Shown here one piece after another: positions 53,100 to 64,000 of a stretch of 64,000 nucleotides of DNA. The notes under the pieces were generated by a model, which was given only the letters and a program-made list of their open reading frames with translations, made no database searches and was not told the DNA's origin. The DNA is taken from the NCBI GenBank assembly GCA_036346375.1, contig CM070508.1:22512852-22576851 (forward strand), in the 5' to 3' direction. Within the stretch, counting starts at the first letter, position 1, and the number at the start of each line of letters is the position of its first letter. Origin of the DNA: Guadua angustifolia. Lineage: Eukaryota; Streptophyta; Magnoliopsida; Poales; Poaceae. Made by a program: the position numbers and the translations under genes.

Positions 53100-55638
53100 C
53101 CAAAGTCCAAATGCGGAACAAGTTCAAGTATAAGCAGAGGATTACAGGACCCGGATCTAAGTTTTTCACCAAGGCAAAGAAGTACTCTTGACTTCGTCCA
53201 TGAGGCAAGCGCTGATCATCCTGTGATGCAGGCAAAACCTTCTTGAAGCGACTTTTAGCTCCACTCATGGTGCAGAGGGACTTGTGTCGCCAACACTTGG
53301 CGAGCACTCATAATCGCAACATCCTCCAGACTCAAGATCCATGACACCTTCTCGCGCTTGCTTGGAGGCGTCGGTTCGCGCCTCGGCACATCGGATCTTT
53401 TCATCAAGTACACAACCGAAGCTTGCGAATTGACTTCGTGCACTACAATATACGAGACGGATGAGTTGGCCCGACAAAATAGCGACAACGAAGACAGAGG
53501 CAAGACCAAGAGTGTACCTCCTAATTCTCTCGTTAACTTGGCTACTGTTCCTTAGCATCCGCTTGACCTTCTTTAATTCTTTATTCGGGAAAAGAGGTTT
53601 GAACTTCTCCCGTAAATCGACGAAAAGAGGAAGACCAGGCATCGAAGGCGAGGACAAAGGCGGGGCTCAAGCATTTGGGCAAAGGAGTTACCATCGAAAA
53701 GACGGTCAAGTTTAACTTTTACGCCTCCGGGGATGAATACGACTTCAAGTCCTTCGGTTCCTCTCGATTCTCTAGCAGCGGCGTGTGAGCTCGCCTCAAA
53801 CTCATTACTGAACTTGCTCGAGCTCTTCAACATAGTCTTTCCTCATTTTCATCCTCGGTAGTAGTTTTTGAAGAAGATAGTTCGGTCCTTGGCAAAAGAT
53901 GACAAAAGCGCTGAGAGGCAAGAGCAATGTCAAGCCTCACGAAGAAAAGAAGATCATCGAAGAAAAGTACGGGCGCAAGCAATTCACCTTGCCGAGTCGC
54001 GTACACTCATGACGACATCGAAGAATGACGCCTGATTACGTCTTCGATCTCGCCGTTCAATAGGACTAAGTCACCTTCATCATCGAACGCAGTTGCCCGT
54101 CTGGGAGATCTCGGGCGGGAAGGTGGAGAATTTCAATACATGGCGGTGGTGGCGAGGAGAGATAGAGGGAGCTTCGGCGTGGCGATGTGGGCAGGGCAAT
54201 GACTCGAGAAGGCAAGCGCAGAGGCGCGCCACTCGGCTCGAAGGCACTCGATGTCGTGGGCTGCGGAGGCATGACATCGTCGGCGTCTCGGCCCTGCCCG
54301 CGTTAAGGCGCTTCCACCGGCCGCGAAGGCTTCAAGAGTGGTTCCTCGTGAAGAATTTCTTCAACAGATCCTCGCAAGAAGTAGCGATCGGGACATGAAC
54401 GAGGGGAGCAAGGAAAGGGTGACAAGGGAATCCAACCTGTTGGACCTTGTTATCTTGCACTTCAAACCCTTCCGGGTAGCAGGACTATCAGCAGGTGCAC
54501 CAGTCGGGCGAGCGAACGAAGGTATATTCTCGGTAGCAGGATGGGCCTGGGGCTCGAATGCTTCATGTGCTGAGGACTGGCTCGAAGAGGAAGAAGTCGG
54601 GGGAGGAGGCCGCATAGCCGTGGTGTCCCGGATTTTTGGGCCACCAGTCGGGCGTACATTGCTCGCCGACTGCTTCCTCTTAGCCTTTCATGCAATTGGT
54701 TTTTTCCCTTTCCCAACGGGATCATCGCCAGATCGGCTACAGGCTCCGCTTCAAAATGGGGCTGCGAAGAGCCTGATCGAGAAAGGCCGCTTGTCACCTT
54801 TATGTATAAGGAATTGGGGCGCGGCGATCGGAGAAAAATGCTTCTCGTTCTGTAAGTTTGGAAAAAGGAGAGTACATATTCAAATCAAAGTCGGGCAAAA
54901 ATCAAAAAGACCTAGCATAGAAATACCATGGAGACCCTTCACAAAGTATTGGATGGAGTTTAGTAAAAGGCCTTGGGTTCCGGGGAACAACGATTTTCTC
55001 ATTTGGGGCGAAGAAATCAGCAGCACGACCAAAGAATGCCGCCGAGGAAATTTCATCAGAAACCTCCCGGGTCGGATCGTAGCGGCCTTCATACTCATAT
55101 CCAGGGTGAACTCGGTCCTTGAGAGGTTGAATTGACGGTGCGAAGTTGGCAACAACGGCCATGCGATAAGCCCATTCTCCTTCAATTCAAACAATCACCC
55201 CATAAGTCAAATCAAGCACCGCCAACTGTTTTAGGAGAATTCTTTGGGGAAGGGCTTGAGGAGGAAAAGATGGCGAAAAAGATCAAAATGAGGCCGAATG
55301 CCAAGATAGGCCTCATGAGAGATTAACAAAGCAAGAATTTGAAGAATGGAGTTAGGGTTAAGATGAGTTAACTCGATTCCATAAAACTCGAGAACACCGC
55401 GAAGAAAGGGGATGCTTGGGAAGACCAAGTCCGCTTAAAAAAGGATTCAAAGGCGACCACCTCTTGAAAGACGAGGAGTAGAGGCGAGAATTCACTGCTT
55501 GGGGCGGCGGTAAGCATCACCAAAGGCGAAAAAACACCAATGCCTACTAAATCCTCCGGTAGTCCCTCGTCGTCACCAAGTAGCCCAATCTTTGGTCGAG
55601 CGGAAGGAGGAGCGATTCTTGGGAGAAGGAGGCGACAT
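53100..55638 (-). pseudogene. Antisense gene of family T copy 2 (PF04195-like)
   Basis: Homologue of 1-2814. Start ATG at 55636-55638 (MSPP). The signature IELTHLNPNSIL is near 55390-55350. YEYEGRYDPTREVSDEISSA and FAPNEKIVVPRNPRPF lie within 55162-54902. The coiled-coil remnant is at 53833-53573. It carries more small deletions than copy 1, and the intron donor equivalent to copy 1's GTGAGT now reads GTGAAT. Confidence 0.7.
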
Positions 55639-56281
55639 CCTTGAATGAAGGATCCCGATGATGTGAAACTAGGGTAACGAGAAAAGTTAGCCCTAGCAAT
55701 GTGAGGTCATGAAGGAGAAAAAGTTGGAGAGCAAAGGGGCAAGTAGCAACGGTACAAAGCCACCCTATTTGCTCCGAACTGATAAGGAAGCGGCGCCGAT
55801 TCTCGCCCCGAGCGGGAAATCGCGTCACCCTTCCCATAACCCTGAAACCGCCCTAGGGAGCATTTGGGGTAGGGCGTGAATACGCGCATGACGTACATAA
55901 TTACCGATGGCCCAAAAGAGTCAAGTTAACAAGTGGTACGCCCCAAGATGGGCCCAAAAGCCAGAAATCCGTAACACACGGAGTAAATGGGTACCACTCC
56001 AGAAACAACATCCTCTTACGGTATGCCTCATGTCAGGCCAAAAGCTGATAACGTTTAAAGAACGAAGTCAGGTGCCGCAAAGATGATTTTCTGAAGATAA
56101 ATGCTTGAAACATACAAGAAATCAGTCGGCCTGGTAATCCGGGACAAAGACAGTTCAAAACAAGGAAAGCTCGGCGAGTTCTTCGTGACCTCTTTTGCCC
56201 AACAACAAGCACTCGGCTAAAAGCACTCGGGAAGGCTTAACAGCTGGAAGCCATTTCGATCATGAAGCACTCGGGGGCTAC

Positions 56282-56731
56282 TGTGGGATATGTATGTCCC
56301 AGGGGCACCAAGCGATCTGCAAGGTCGGTCAGTGAACTTGGGTCATGTCATTTGGATAAGGTGAAGGTTACAAATTTGAGCAATGCATGAAGAATCGGGA
56401 TAGACCCTAGTTTAAGAAACCAAAGTCGTATTAGGCGGGGATGATTGTAATCCCAACCGATCTGAGCTCGGGATAGGAACCCCTACGCCGATCCGAGTAG
56501 GACTCAATATTGTAACCGCCTTTCTCTACTATATAAAGGGAGGGGCGGGGCACCTCGAGACAGGATATCTCATCGACAAAAGCGACTAGCCACATATAAT
56601 TCGAGCACAGGACTAGGGTATTATCTCCATCGTGAGAGCCGAACACAGTATACATCGGGTGTTCTTGTGCTACCATCGAGTTTGGATCACAGTAGCCCCT
56701 TTTTCATTATTGTCGGTAACAAGCGTCGCCG
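56282..56731 (+). repeat. 3' LTR of family T copy 2
   Basis: Begins TGTGGGATATGTATGTCCC after the polypurine tract CACTCGGGGGCTAC. TATA box at 56530-56537. Has several small deletions relative to the 5' LTR, so insertion is not recent. Confidence 0.9.
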
Positions 56732-57470
56732 ATCGTCTCTAATAATTTTTTCGCCCTTTTTCCTCTAGACTATTTTTGGTGTTGGGTGGTTTTTGAAAAT
56801 AAAAAATACATCGAGTGCCCTTGATCGGTGGTTTTGCAAAAAGGGCCCTATTGTTTCGTATATTCGCGTACGGGTCATTCGCCTTTATTTTTTCGTTTCC
56901 AAAAAAATTCCGTAGTTTTTGTATTCACGGTTGGGTTCTCCGTTTTTCCAAAAAAAAAAAAATTTCGTCACCAGAGATATGTGTGCAACTCTATGTCTAG
57001 ACTTTTTATCCAACTCGATTTTCCATCTCGATCTCTGATATTTTTTTAAACATATATTATTACTCGGTGAATACGGAGAGTATTAGGCTTGACAAAAGAA
57101 GGTTGTCATCTCTAATAATTTTTCACACTTTTTCCTCTAGACTATTTTTCACCGGTGGGTGGTTTTGCGAACATGTATTATTACTCGGTGAACGCGTAGA
57201 GTATTAGGCTCGACAAAAAAGAGGTTGTCATCTCTAATAATTTTTCGCCCTTTTTCCTCTAGACTATTTTTTACTGGTGGGTAGTTTTGTGAAAATAAAA
57301 AAATACATCCAGGCCCTTCGATCGGTGGTTTCGTAAAAAAGGCCTGATCGTTTCGTATATTCGCGTACGGGTCATTCGCCTTTATTTTTTCGTTTAAAAA
57401 AAACCGATTGTGGCAAAATATTGAAATTACTTTACGCAAATTCACTAGTGGCATCTAGCCAGCCAATTTA
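56732..57470. repeat. Local tandem repeat, right of the full-length family T element
   Basis: TCTCTAATAATTTTT starts at about 56737, 57109 and 57231, each followed by CC(C)TTTTTCCTCTAGACTAT. TTTCGTATATTCGCGTACGG recurs at 56855 and 57352. Continuous with 44891-45457 before the insertion. Function unknown. Confidence 0.85.
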
Positions 57471-58543
57471 AAAAAAACATCACCGAGAAAAACAGAATTT
57501 CAGTTTTTGTAGAAAATTTTGGATCAAATTTTTTCACCGAGCGTGACATCGCGCGTCATTTTACCTAGTAAAGTATGAAAGCTAGAAGGATGGAGGGAGT
57601 ACTGTCTACGTGCGCTTTGGTATATAAAGTATGAAACCTAGAAGGATGGAGGGAGTACTATCTACTCTACGTGCGCTTTTCTCTAACTTCTTGTTTGCCC
57701 CTCTGCTTTTCTGGACCCTGGCCCGTGTCGCGTTGTGGGGCCACGTGTCACTGATGACGGTCGACGGGGGAGATGTTCGTGCTACTCAGCTCAGCTCTCA
57801 GCCTACTGCCCTGGTTTTGTTTCTTCTTCTCGATTTTTGCTCCCTTTCCTCCCTATGGTCTCCCGGCGCAGGCCCACCACGCTTCGCGCCTGTTTTTACT
57901 TTGTGTGTTTACTTTCGAAGTATCAATTTTCTAACTTTTTATTTTATTTTTTTAATTTAATATCTTTTTAAATGGAATTATAAATTTAGCTTTTCCCCCA
58001 TGGTGAAAGTACAATAGACTAAATCTGCTTCCCACCACGTTTGAGAGCACGAAAGGAGGCCTGCCATGACCAACGAGCGCGAGAGGAGACCTCCTTGGCA
58101 GTAGAGCATGAGAGACATGTTCTATAATTGGAACAAGCTAAATTTACTATTCCAGTTGAAAGGGATATATATAGTATAATTATCTAGTGCACCATAAATA
58201 ATATTTTCTCTATATATTTTCATGCAAAATTTTGTGAAATTTTTAGGATGCTTAGTTTAACTAGTTTACTGACTAGTTCAAACAAATCTGAATTGAAATT
58301 CAAATAAGAGTTTCTCTTTTTAATGATAGTTTGGTTGTAGGTATGTACTGATTTTTATATATAAATCAGTAAAGCATGTGATCCAAACTTATTCAAAATC
58401 TTTGAATTCAAGTATATTTTTTAAAGGTATATGTTTCATTTTAAGCTGTTATATATGGGTATATATCCTAAAACTGAAATTTTGAAAAATATGCTCAAAT
58501 ATGGTTTAAATTCGGGCATTTGAAATCATGGTGCCCCATTTCA

Positions 58544-58545
<2 letters not shown>
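57471..58545. other. Intergenic DNA with a short direct repeat, no gene
   Basis: 57571-57680 contains two copies of AAGTATGAAA.CTAGAAGGA then TGGAGGGAGTACT.TCTACG, text typical of the ends of Stowaway-like or related grass repeats. No recognisable protein in 57600-58545. Confidence 0.5.

Positions 58546-58603
<58 letters not shown>
58546..58603. repeat. (TA)29 microsatellite, left part
   Basis: Uninterrupted TA dinucleotides. They resume at 58975-58996 on the far side of a MITE. Confidence 0.97.
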
Positions 58604-58605
<2 letters not shown>

Positions 58606-58974
58606 AAAAATATCTTTTACTCTAGGGTGTAGTTACTCCCATCTCGAAATACTACCTAAACAAATTTGAAATCTTGTTTTATCACTTTGGGTATACTCAT
58701 ACACTAATTATAAGATACTCCAATGTGAGCCACATGAAAAAATTGTAAGGAGTCCATGATTTTAGTGTATTTTGCAAATACCTTCATATACGCACATAAA
58801 AAGGAGTATGTCCAAAAAATATACATACCACCTCTGAAAAAATGTATATACCACCGAGGTGATCTTATATACTCGTATACTACGCGTACATACCCTCCGT
58901 TACACGAGATACCCCATACTTTGTGAGATATGACATAGGGAGTAATTACTCCCGGAAGTAAAAAAGAGGCTTCC
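58604..58974. mobile_element. 371-bp MITE inserted in a TA microsatellite
   Basis: The ends are imperfect inverted repeats: GGAAAAATATCTTTTACTCT..GTAGTTACTCCC pairs with GGGAGTAATTACTCCCGGAAG..AAGAGGCTTCC. TA repeats flank both sides, which fits a TA target duplication (Stowaway/Mariner type). Within the repeat the exact duplication cannot be told. No coding capacity. Confidence 0.75.
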
Positions 58975-58994
58975 TATATATATATATATATATA

Positions 58995-59189
58995 TATTCT
59001 ACAACTACGTGTAGAATAGCATATTCTACTCGTCAACCGGTTTTACTAACCTACTGAACCCACGCATGGATTCAATTAGTGTAACGGAATGTCTAGTTGA
59101 CCAAGCCCATTACATGGCAAAACTACTTGTAAACGTATTTGTATATGAATGACTAAAAAATGCTACTTAGTGCTTATACATGAATCTGT
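58995..59189. other. Segment related to 5840-6060
   Basis: Starts TTCTACAACTACGTGTAGAA (imperfect hairpin TCTAC/GTAGA) and GCATATTCTACT. It ends near AGCCATAAC, where the tandem array begins. Shares these blocks with 5840-6060. Class unknown. Confidence 0.45.
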
Positions 59190-61857
59190 CTTATTTATTT
59201 AGCCATAACTTTCAGATGTGATTGATTTTGGTCTTCAAATTTTATAGGATTGCAGAATCTCACCTTCTCTATGTATGGTAATATTTTGAAATTTTTTAAA
59301 AAATTGTATATAAGATTTTAACAAAATTTTTACTATCAGACTGCTGTATACATCATATAGAGTAATAGGTAGTAAAATATAGTTTTCTTAACGGTAATAG
59401 ATATTTTATCATGCTGTTTGACAATTATTATTTTCATATCTTTTAAATACAATTGAGTTTGGTCTTCAAATTTTATAGAGCTATAGAAGCTCACCTCATC
59501 TACGTGTGGTAATTTTATTGAGTATTTTTCATAGTAAAATGTTACAAAAAAGACAATGTATCCTACTATTTAGCACTTTATTAATTTCATATCTTTCAAA
59601 TGTGATAGATTTTTGTCTTTTAATTTTACAAAGTTATATAAGCTCACCTCCCCTATGTATAGTAATTTTTTAGAATTTTTCAAATATTTTCTTGCAAATG
59701 TGATAAAGAGAAGTAAATTATTATTTATGAAAACTATATGTATAAGTTTTAAAAAAATCTCAAAAAATTATCATATATATTATAGGTGAGATTATACAAT
59801 CTTGTAAAATTTAAAGACCAAAATAAATATTAGCTGAAAGGTATGAAAAAGACAAATTCGTTTGACTAGTGATTTTTCACTGTTTACTGCTTTGTCAATT
59901 TCATATATTTCAAATGTCATTGAGTTTGGTCTTCAAATTTTGCAGGGATGTAGAAGATCACTTACCCTAGATATGTTAATTTGTTAAGATTTTTTAAAAA
60001 CTTGTACATATAATTATAATATATTTTACACTATAAAACTCTTATATACAACACATAGTAACACATAGAGTAGTAGGTAGTAAAATGTAATTTTTATAGT
60101 AATAAACATTATATTATGCTTTTAATATTTTATTATGTTTACATCTTTTAAATACAATAGAGTTAGTTCTTCAAATTTTATAGAGTTGTAGAAACTCACC
60201 TTCCTTACATGTAGTAATTTTTTTGAATTTTCATAGTAAAATGTTAATTTTTATAGTAAAGACAACATATCATGTTATTTAACACTATATCAATTTTATA
60301 TCTTTCAACTACGATAGAGTTTGGTCTTCAAATTTTACAGGATTGTAGAATCTCACCTCCTCTATACGTGGTAATTTTTTGAGAATTTTTCAAGTATTTT
60401 CCTACAGGTCCGACAAAGAGAAGTAAATTCTTATTTATGAAAATTATATATAAAAGTTTCAAAAAATTAGTAAAAAATTCTCATACATAGTGGAGTGAGA
60501 TTATACAACCCTGTAAAATTTAAAGACCAAAATCATTATCAGTTAAAAGATATGAGAAAGATAAATTCAGTTGACTAGTGATTTTTCACTATCTAGTGTT
60601 TTGTCAATTTCATATTTTTCAAATATGATTGAATTTAGTCTTCAAATTTTGCAGGGTTATAAAAACTCACCTATCGTACATATGATAATTTTTTTAGATT
60701 TTTTGAAAACTCGTACATATAATTTTCATAGATTTTACACTATAAAGCTACTGTGTATAGTATATAGTAACACATAGAGTAATAGGTAGTAAAATGTATT
60801 TTCTTGATAGTAATAGACATTATATCGTGCTATTTGGTACTTTATTATTTTAATATCTTTCAAATGTAATTGAGTTTGATCTTCAAATTTTACAAAGTTG
60901 TAGAAGCTCACCACCTATTTGTGGTAATTTTTTAAAGAATTTTTCACAGTAAAATGTTATTTTTTTGACAGTTAAAGACAATATATCCTACTGTTTTATA
61001 CTGTATCAATTTTATATATTTCAAATGCAACTGAGTTTGATCTTCAAATTTTACAGGTTGTAGAAACTCACTTTCCCTATATATGCTAATTTTTTGAGAA
61101 TTTTTCAAGCATTTTACTACAGATCCGAGAAAGAAAAGTAAATTTTTATATGTGAAAACCATATGTATATATTTTAAAAAATTGTTAAAACATTATCATA
61201 CATAATAGAGGTGAGATTATACAACCCTGTAAAATTTAAACATCAAAATCATTATCAGCTGAAAGATATAAAAAAGATAAATTCAGTTGATTAGTGATTT
61301 TTCACTGTCTAGTACTTTGTCAATTTCATATCTTTCAAATGATATTGAATTTAGTATTCAAATTTTATAAGGTTGTATAAGCTCACCTACCCTACATATG
61401 ATAATTTTTTGAGATTTTTTAAAACTTGTATATATGATTTTCATAAATTTTATACTATAAAGTTGCTGTAGACAACATATAGTAACACATAGAGTAATAG
61501 GTAGTAAAATGTAGTTTTCATGATAGTAATAGACATTTTATCCTATTGTTTGACACTTTATTATTTTTATATCTTTTAAATACAATTGAGTTTGGTCTTC
61601 AAATTTGACAGAGTTGTAGAAGCTTACCGACAATAAAAGACAACATATCCTGTTGTTTAGCATTTTGTCAATTTTATATCTTTAAAATGTGATTAGGTTT
61701 GTACTTTAAATTTTACAAGATTGTAGAAACTCTCCTCCCTACATATGGTAATGTTTTGAGAATTTTTCAAATATTTTACTACAGATCCAACAAAAATAAC
61801 TAAATTCTTATTTATGAAAAACCATATGTACAAGTTTTAAAAAATTACAATACATAG
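59190..61857. repeat. AT-rich higher-order tandem array, units of about 0.7 kb
   Basis: The block CAAATNNNATTGAGTTTGGT, CTTCAAATTTTACAGG, TTGTAGAA.CTCACCT recurs about a dozen times. Every third copy is most alike, with starts near 59236, 59930, 60638 and 61355, giving a unit of about 700 bp made of three diverged sub-blocks. Each unit also holds one inverted copy (GTGAGATTATACAA, CCTGTAAAATTTAAAGACCAAAAT), so it can fold back on itself. No gene. Confidence 0.8.
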
Positions 61858-64000
61858 TGTAACGTCCCGAAATTTACCCCGATTTTAATTTATGAGTTAT
61901 TTAAATTTTTTTGTGAATTAATCAACCTTTATTTGCATTTAATTATATTTATCTGAATTTTTGGGGATTTATTGGATTTAAATAAAGTTAACTTGAAATA
62001 TCCTTCTCTTGATTAATTAATATCAGAAATAGTATTTATCAAAAATAAATAAAAATATTTTATTTAAGCTTTAAATGCCTTAAAATATTTTCTAGAATTT
62101 TTCAGGTATTTTTAGTGCCCTAATTAATTACTTTGAATTTCTGTAATTATTTTTATTGAGAAAAGCCGGAAAATCCTTTAGCTACAGTGTCGGGCCGAGC
62201 CCAACACTGTGCTCGCGCGGAGGAAACCCTAGCCGCATCGCTTCGCGCCGTCGGATGGAGATCAGACGGCTGACGTGACCGGACACATCGGGACTGTGTG
62301 CGACTGTCGCGCCGCCGTCGCCGTTGGCTACCGAGGATCATGTCAGAGATATTGCGTGAGTTCCAAGGCTTGTCCGAGCAGAAGAAATACCCCGTTGCAT
62401 GCGTGACTTCCTTCCGCTCATTTTGCCTCTTCTCCCACGCTTCGCCATCCACCGTAGACCTCGCCCGAGCTTGCCGTAATAGCCACTCTCCTCCGCCTCG
62501 GATTTCTTCGTGTTTCACCGCCGTCCGCCGTTCCCCGCCGCAATCAAGGTCTGCTCCGAGTTCGCCGTGCCAAGGTGCATCAGTTGGGCCACTTCATTCA
62601 ACCGGAGAAGCTCGGAATCGCCGCCAGCTGCGTCGTCTTCTCCAAGTCCGGCGTCGAGCACCACCACCCGCCGCCGGCCTTCACGCTCACCTCGCCGTCG
62701 ATCCCCATCCAACGATCGAGGTGAGGCCACGTAAACTTAATAGCGAGCATCGCCGGGTAGTCTCCGCCGTCGGATTCGAATCCAACGGTCCGAAATCGCG
62801 TGTAGCGTGGCTTGATGCTTTCTCGCGCGTGTCGACTTCTAGTTGGTCCAAATCTTGTTAAGTGGGGCCCACATGTCGGTGTGATGACCGGTTGTCTTGC
62901 CGTCGACATGACATCATCTGGGGCCCACTTGTCGATGGCGAGGCGGCGTGGAAGCCTCTGGTGCCGACACATGTCCAGTAGAGGAATTAACCGGATTTTC
63001 GATTATAAAATAAATAGAATAATTCGGTTATTTCATTTATTGAATTTCAACAAATTTGTAAATGCTATAACTTTCGCATTTTAACTCGGAATTTAGTGAT
63101 TCCAGTGCCCAAAAATTTGTAAAAATGTGACCTATTTAATGGTGATTTTTATTTTATTTTTGGTGATGATCTTGCTGTCTGTTTTAGTATATTTATTGTG
63201 TGCACGTTTGTTACGAATAGACTCCGAGTTGCCGGAAGTCGCCGAGAGGGAATTCGAAGACCCATCGCAGATCTCAGACCAGGACCAACTGCTTTTCGAA
63301 GGCAAGTCATGCTTTGACCATATTGCCCCTAGATTTTAAAATGTATTTCGATTCAATTTATGCATGCTATGTTAGTTAAAAATGAAATTACTTATGTTGG
63401 GAAAGGTAGTTAAAAATACCATTTTGATTATGCCACCTTGTTATCGTCATTGTATACCCTGAACACATTGTCACCCTAGAATGTTAAATTATGTTGGTTG
63501 CTATATTAATGCCAACACGGGGAGGTGGGCCGTGATTAGTCGCTAGCACGCTTGTATCACGGTGAATGTTTTGAAATTAGCAAATCAATACTGACTAAAC
63601 AATTATGGAACACATTTTGGAATAATGCGATGATGTCATGAAATGGAATTGAGGGTAGCGACCTGTGTGGTCCTACTCGTGCAATGAAGTGGGCATTGGC
63701 ATGTGTTGCATAAATGCAAACCCAGGGTGGGAAATGTTTTGGACCGGGGCAAGTGGCAAGAAGGCTTCGTGCCGGGTGGGCCTGTGTGGCAACGAGATGT
63801 ATGAAAGATTGTGAAGGCTGTGTGCAAGAAGTATCAAATGGATGTCTTGCAGGACGATTAAGGACTTTACCTTGCGAGCCTTTGAAGCTGAGTTTCTCGT
63901 ACAACCACTTGTCAGGAATGGGGACGGACCTAGTTTAGTCGTCTCTAATATCTTTCCTTTGATACCTCGGGTATTGTTACACAAAAATGTAACCAGTATG
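61858..64000 (+). repeat. LTR of a chromovirus-like gypsy element, runs off the window
   Basis: Starts TGTAACGTCCCG inside the tandem array. Its layout matches the element C LTR: AT-rich start, GGGCCGAG, CGTCGGATCCAACGG-like text, a GC-rich block, then GGCAAGTC.T...TTGACCATATTG (63301) and ACGCTTGTAT (63548). It is a related but distinct family. No TSD or inner sequence can be seen. ORFs within (62298-62861) are not convincing genes. Confidence 0.65.

Larger units (their letters stand above)
45458..56731 (+). mobile_element. Full-length Tat-lineage gypsy element (family T, copy 2), 11.3 kb
   Basis: 5' LTR (45458-45915), primer-binding region (from 45916), gag, pol with protease, RT, RNase H, a second RNase H and integrase, paired post-pol motifs, antisense genes, polypurine tract and 3' LTR (56282-56731). 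The flanks GTCAT (45453-45457) and ATCGT (56732-56736) look like a decayed 5-bp duplication. The sequence left of the element joined to that right of it reproduces an uninterrupted neighbouring repeat unit at about 57205-57245 (TTGTCATCTCTAATAATTTT), which confirms the boundaries. All genes carry frameshifts. Length, LTR size and antisense ORFs are reminiscent of rice RIRE2; the name is a suggestion only. Confidence 0.92.

Noticed and set aside
58546..58603. TA run considered as an origin or matrix attachment signal
   Set aside because: A plain microsatellite; nothing else in the sequence supports such a role.
62298..62861. Plus-strand frame of 187 codons near the window end
   Set aside because: Lies within an LTR; Ser/Arg/Pro-rich with no domain.

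Overview
This is nuclear DNA from a grass, most likely rice or another Oryza. Four things point there: a DUF630/DUF632 plant gene with a GC-rich first exon, dense nested LTR retrotransposons, many small inverted-repeat elements, and the specific mix of Tat-lineage gypsy, chromovirus, Mutator-like (MULE), plant-mobile-domain and hAT sequences. There is one convincing host gene. Almost everything else is transposon-derived and mostly broken by stops and frameshifts. I saw no tRNA, rRNA or CRISPR.

Layout. 1-3926 is the 3' end of a Tat-lineage gypsy element ('family T'), with an antisense gene and a 3' LTR. 4034-5298 holds foldback elements, one carrying a MITE with a sibling MITE inside it. 6445-17904 is an 11.5-kb MULE with matching terminal inverted repeats and a perfect 10-bp target-site duplication. 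It carries, on the minus strand, broken MULE transposase and plant-mobile-domain (PMD) genes, and a truncated chromovirus LTR is lodged in it. 18592-29646 is the host gene (minus strand, four exons, 774 codons). Its 7-kb first intron contains a 1.2-kb foldback and a hAT element (8-bp duplication), and the hAT contains a solo LTR (5-bp duplication).

30589-40408 is a second, minus-strand gypsy element ('A'). It has a 703-bp LTR, a spliced antisense gene and protease/RT remnants, and it is split by a 4-kb non-autonomous LTR element ('B', 35219-39203) whose LTRs belong to family T. At about 40408 it abuts the 3' end of a chromodomain gypsy element ('C') that runs into a 3.3-kb LTR (41581-44890). 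45458-56731 is a full-length family T element (gag, protease, RT, two RNase H domains, integrase, antisense genes) inserted in a local tandem repeat, where a neighbouring repeat unit shows the empty site. 58546-58996 is a TA microsatellite split by a MITE. 59190-61857 is an AT-rich array of units of about 0.7 kb, cut by another long LTR that runs off the window end.

How it works together. Only the DUF630/632 gene looks functional. The elements affect it by position: intron 1 is several kb longer, a hairpin-forming repeat is transcribed with it, and a MULE end lies about 690 bp past its stop codon. I found no new host system. The most unusual signals are palindromes downstream of family T pol that keep pairing despite base changes, the spliced antisense genes, and the long duplication flanking the truncated LTR in the MULE.
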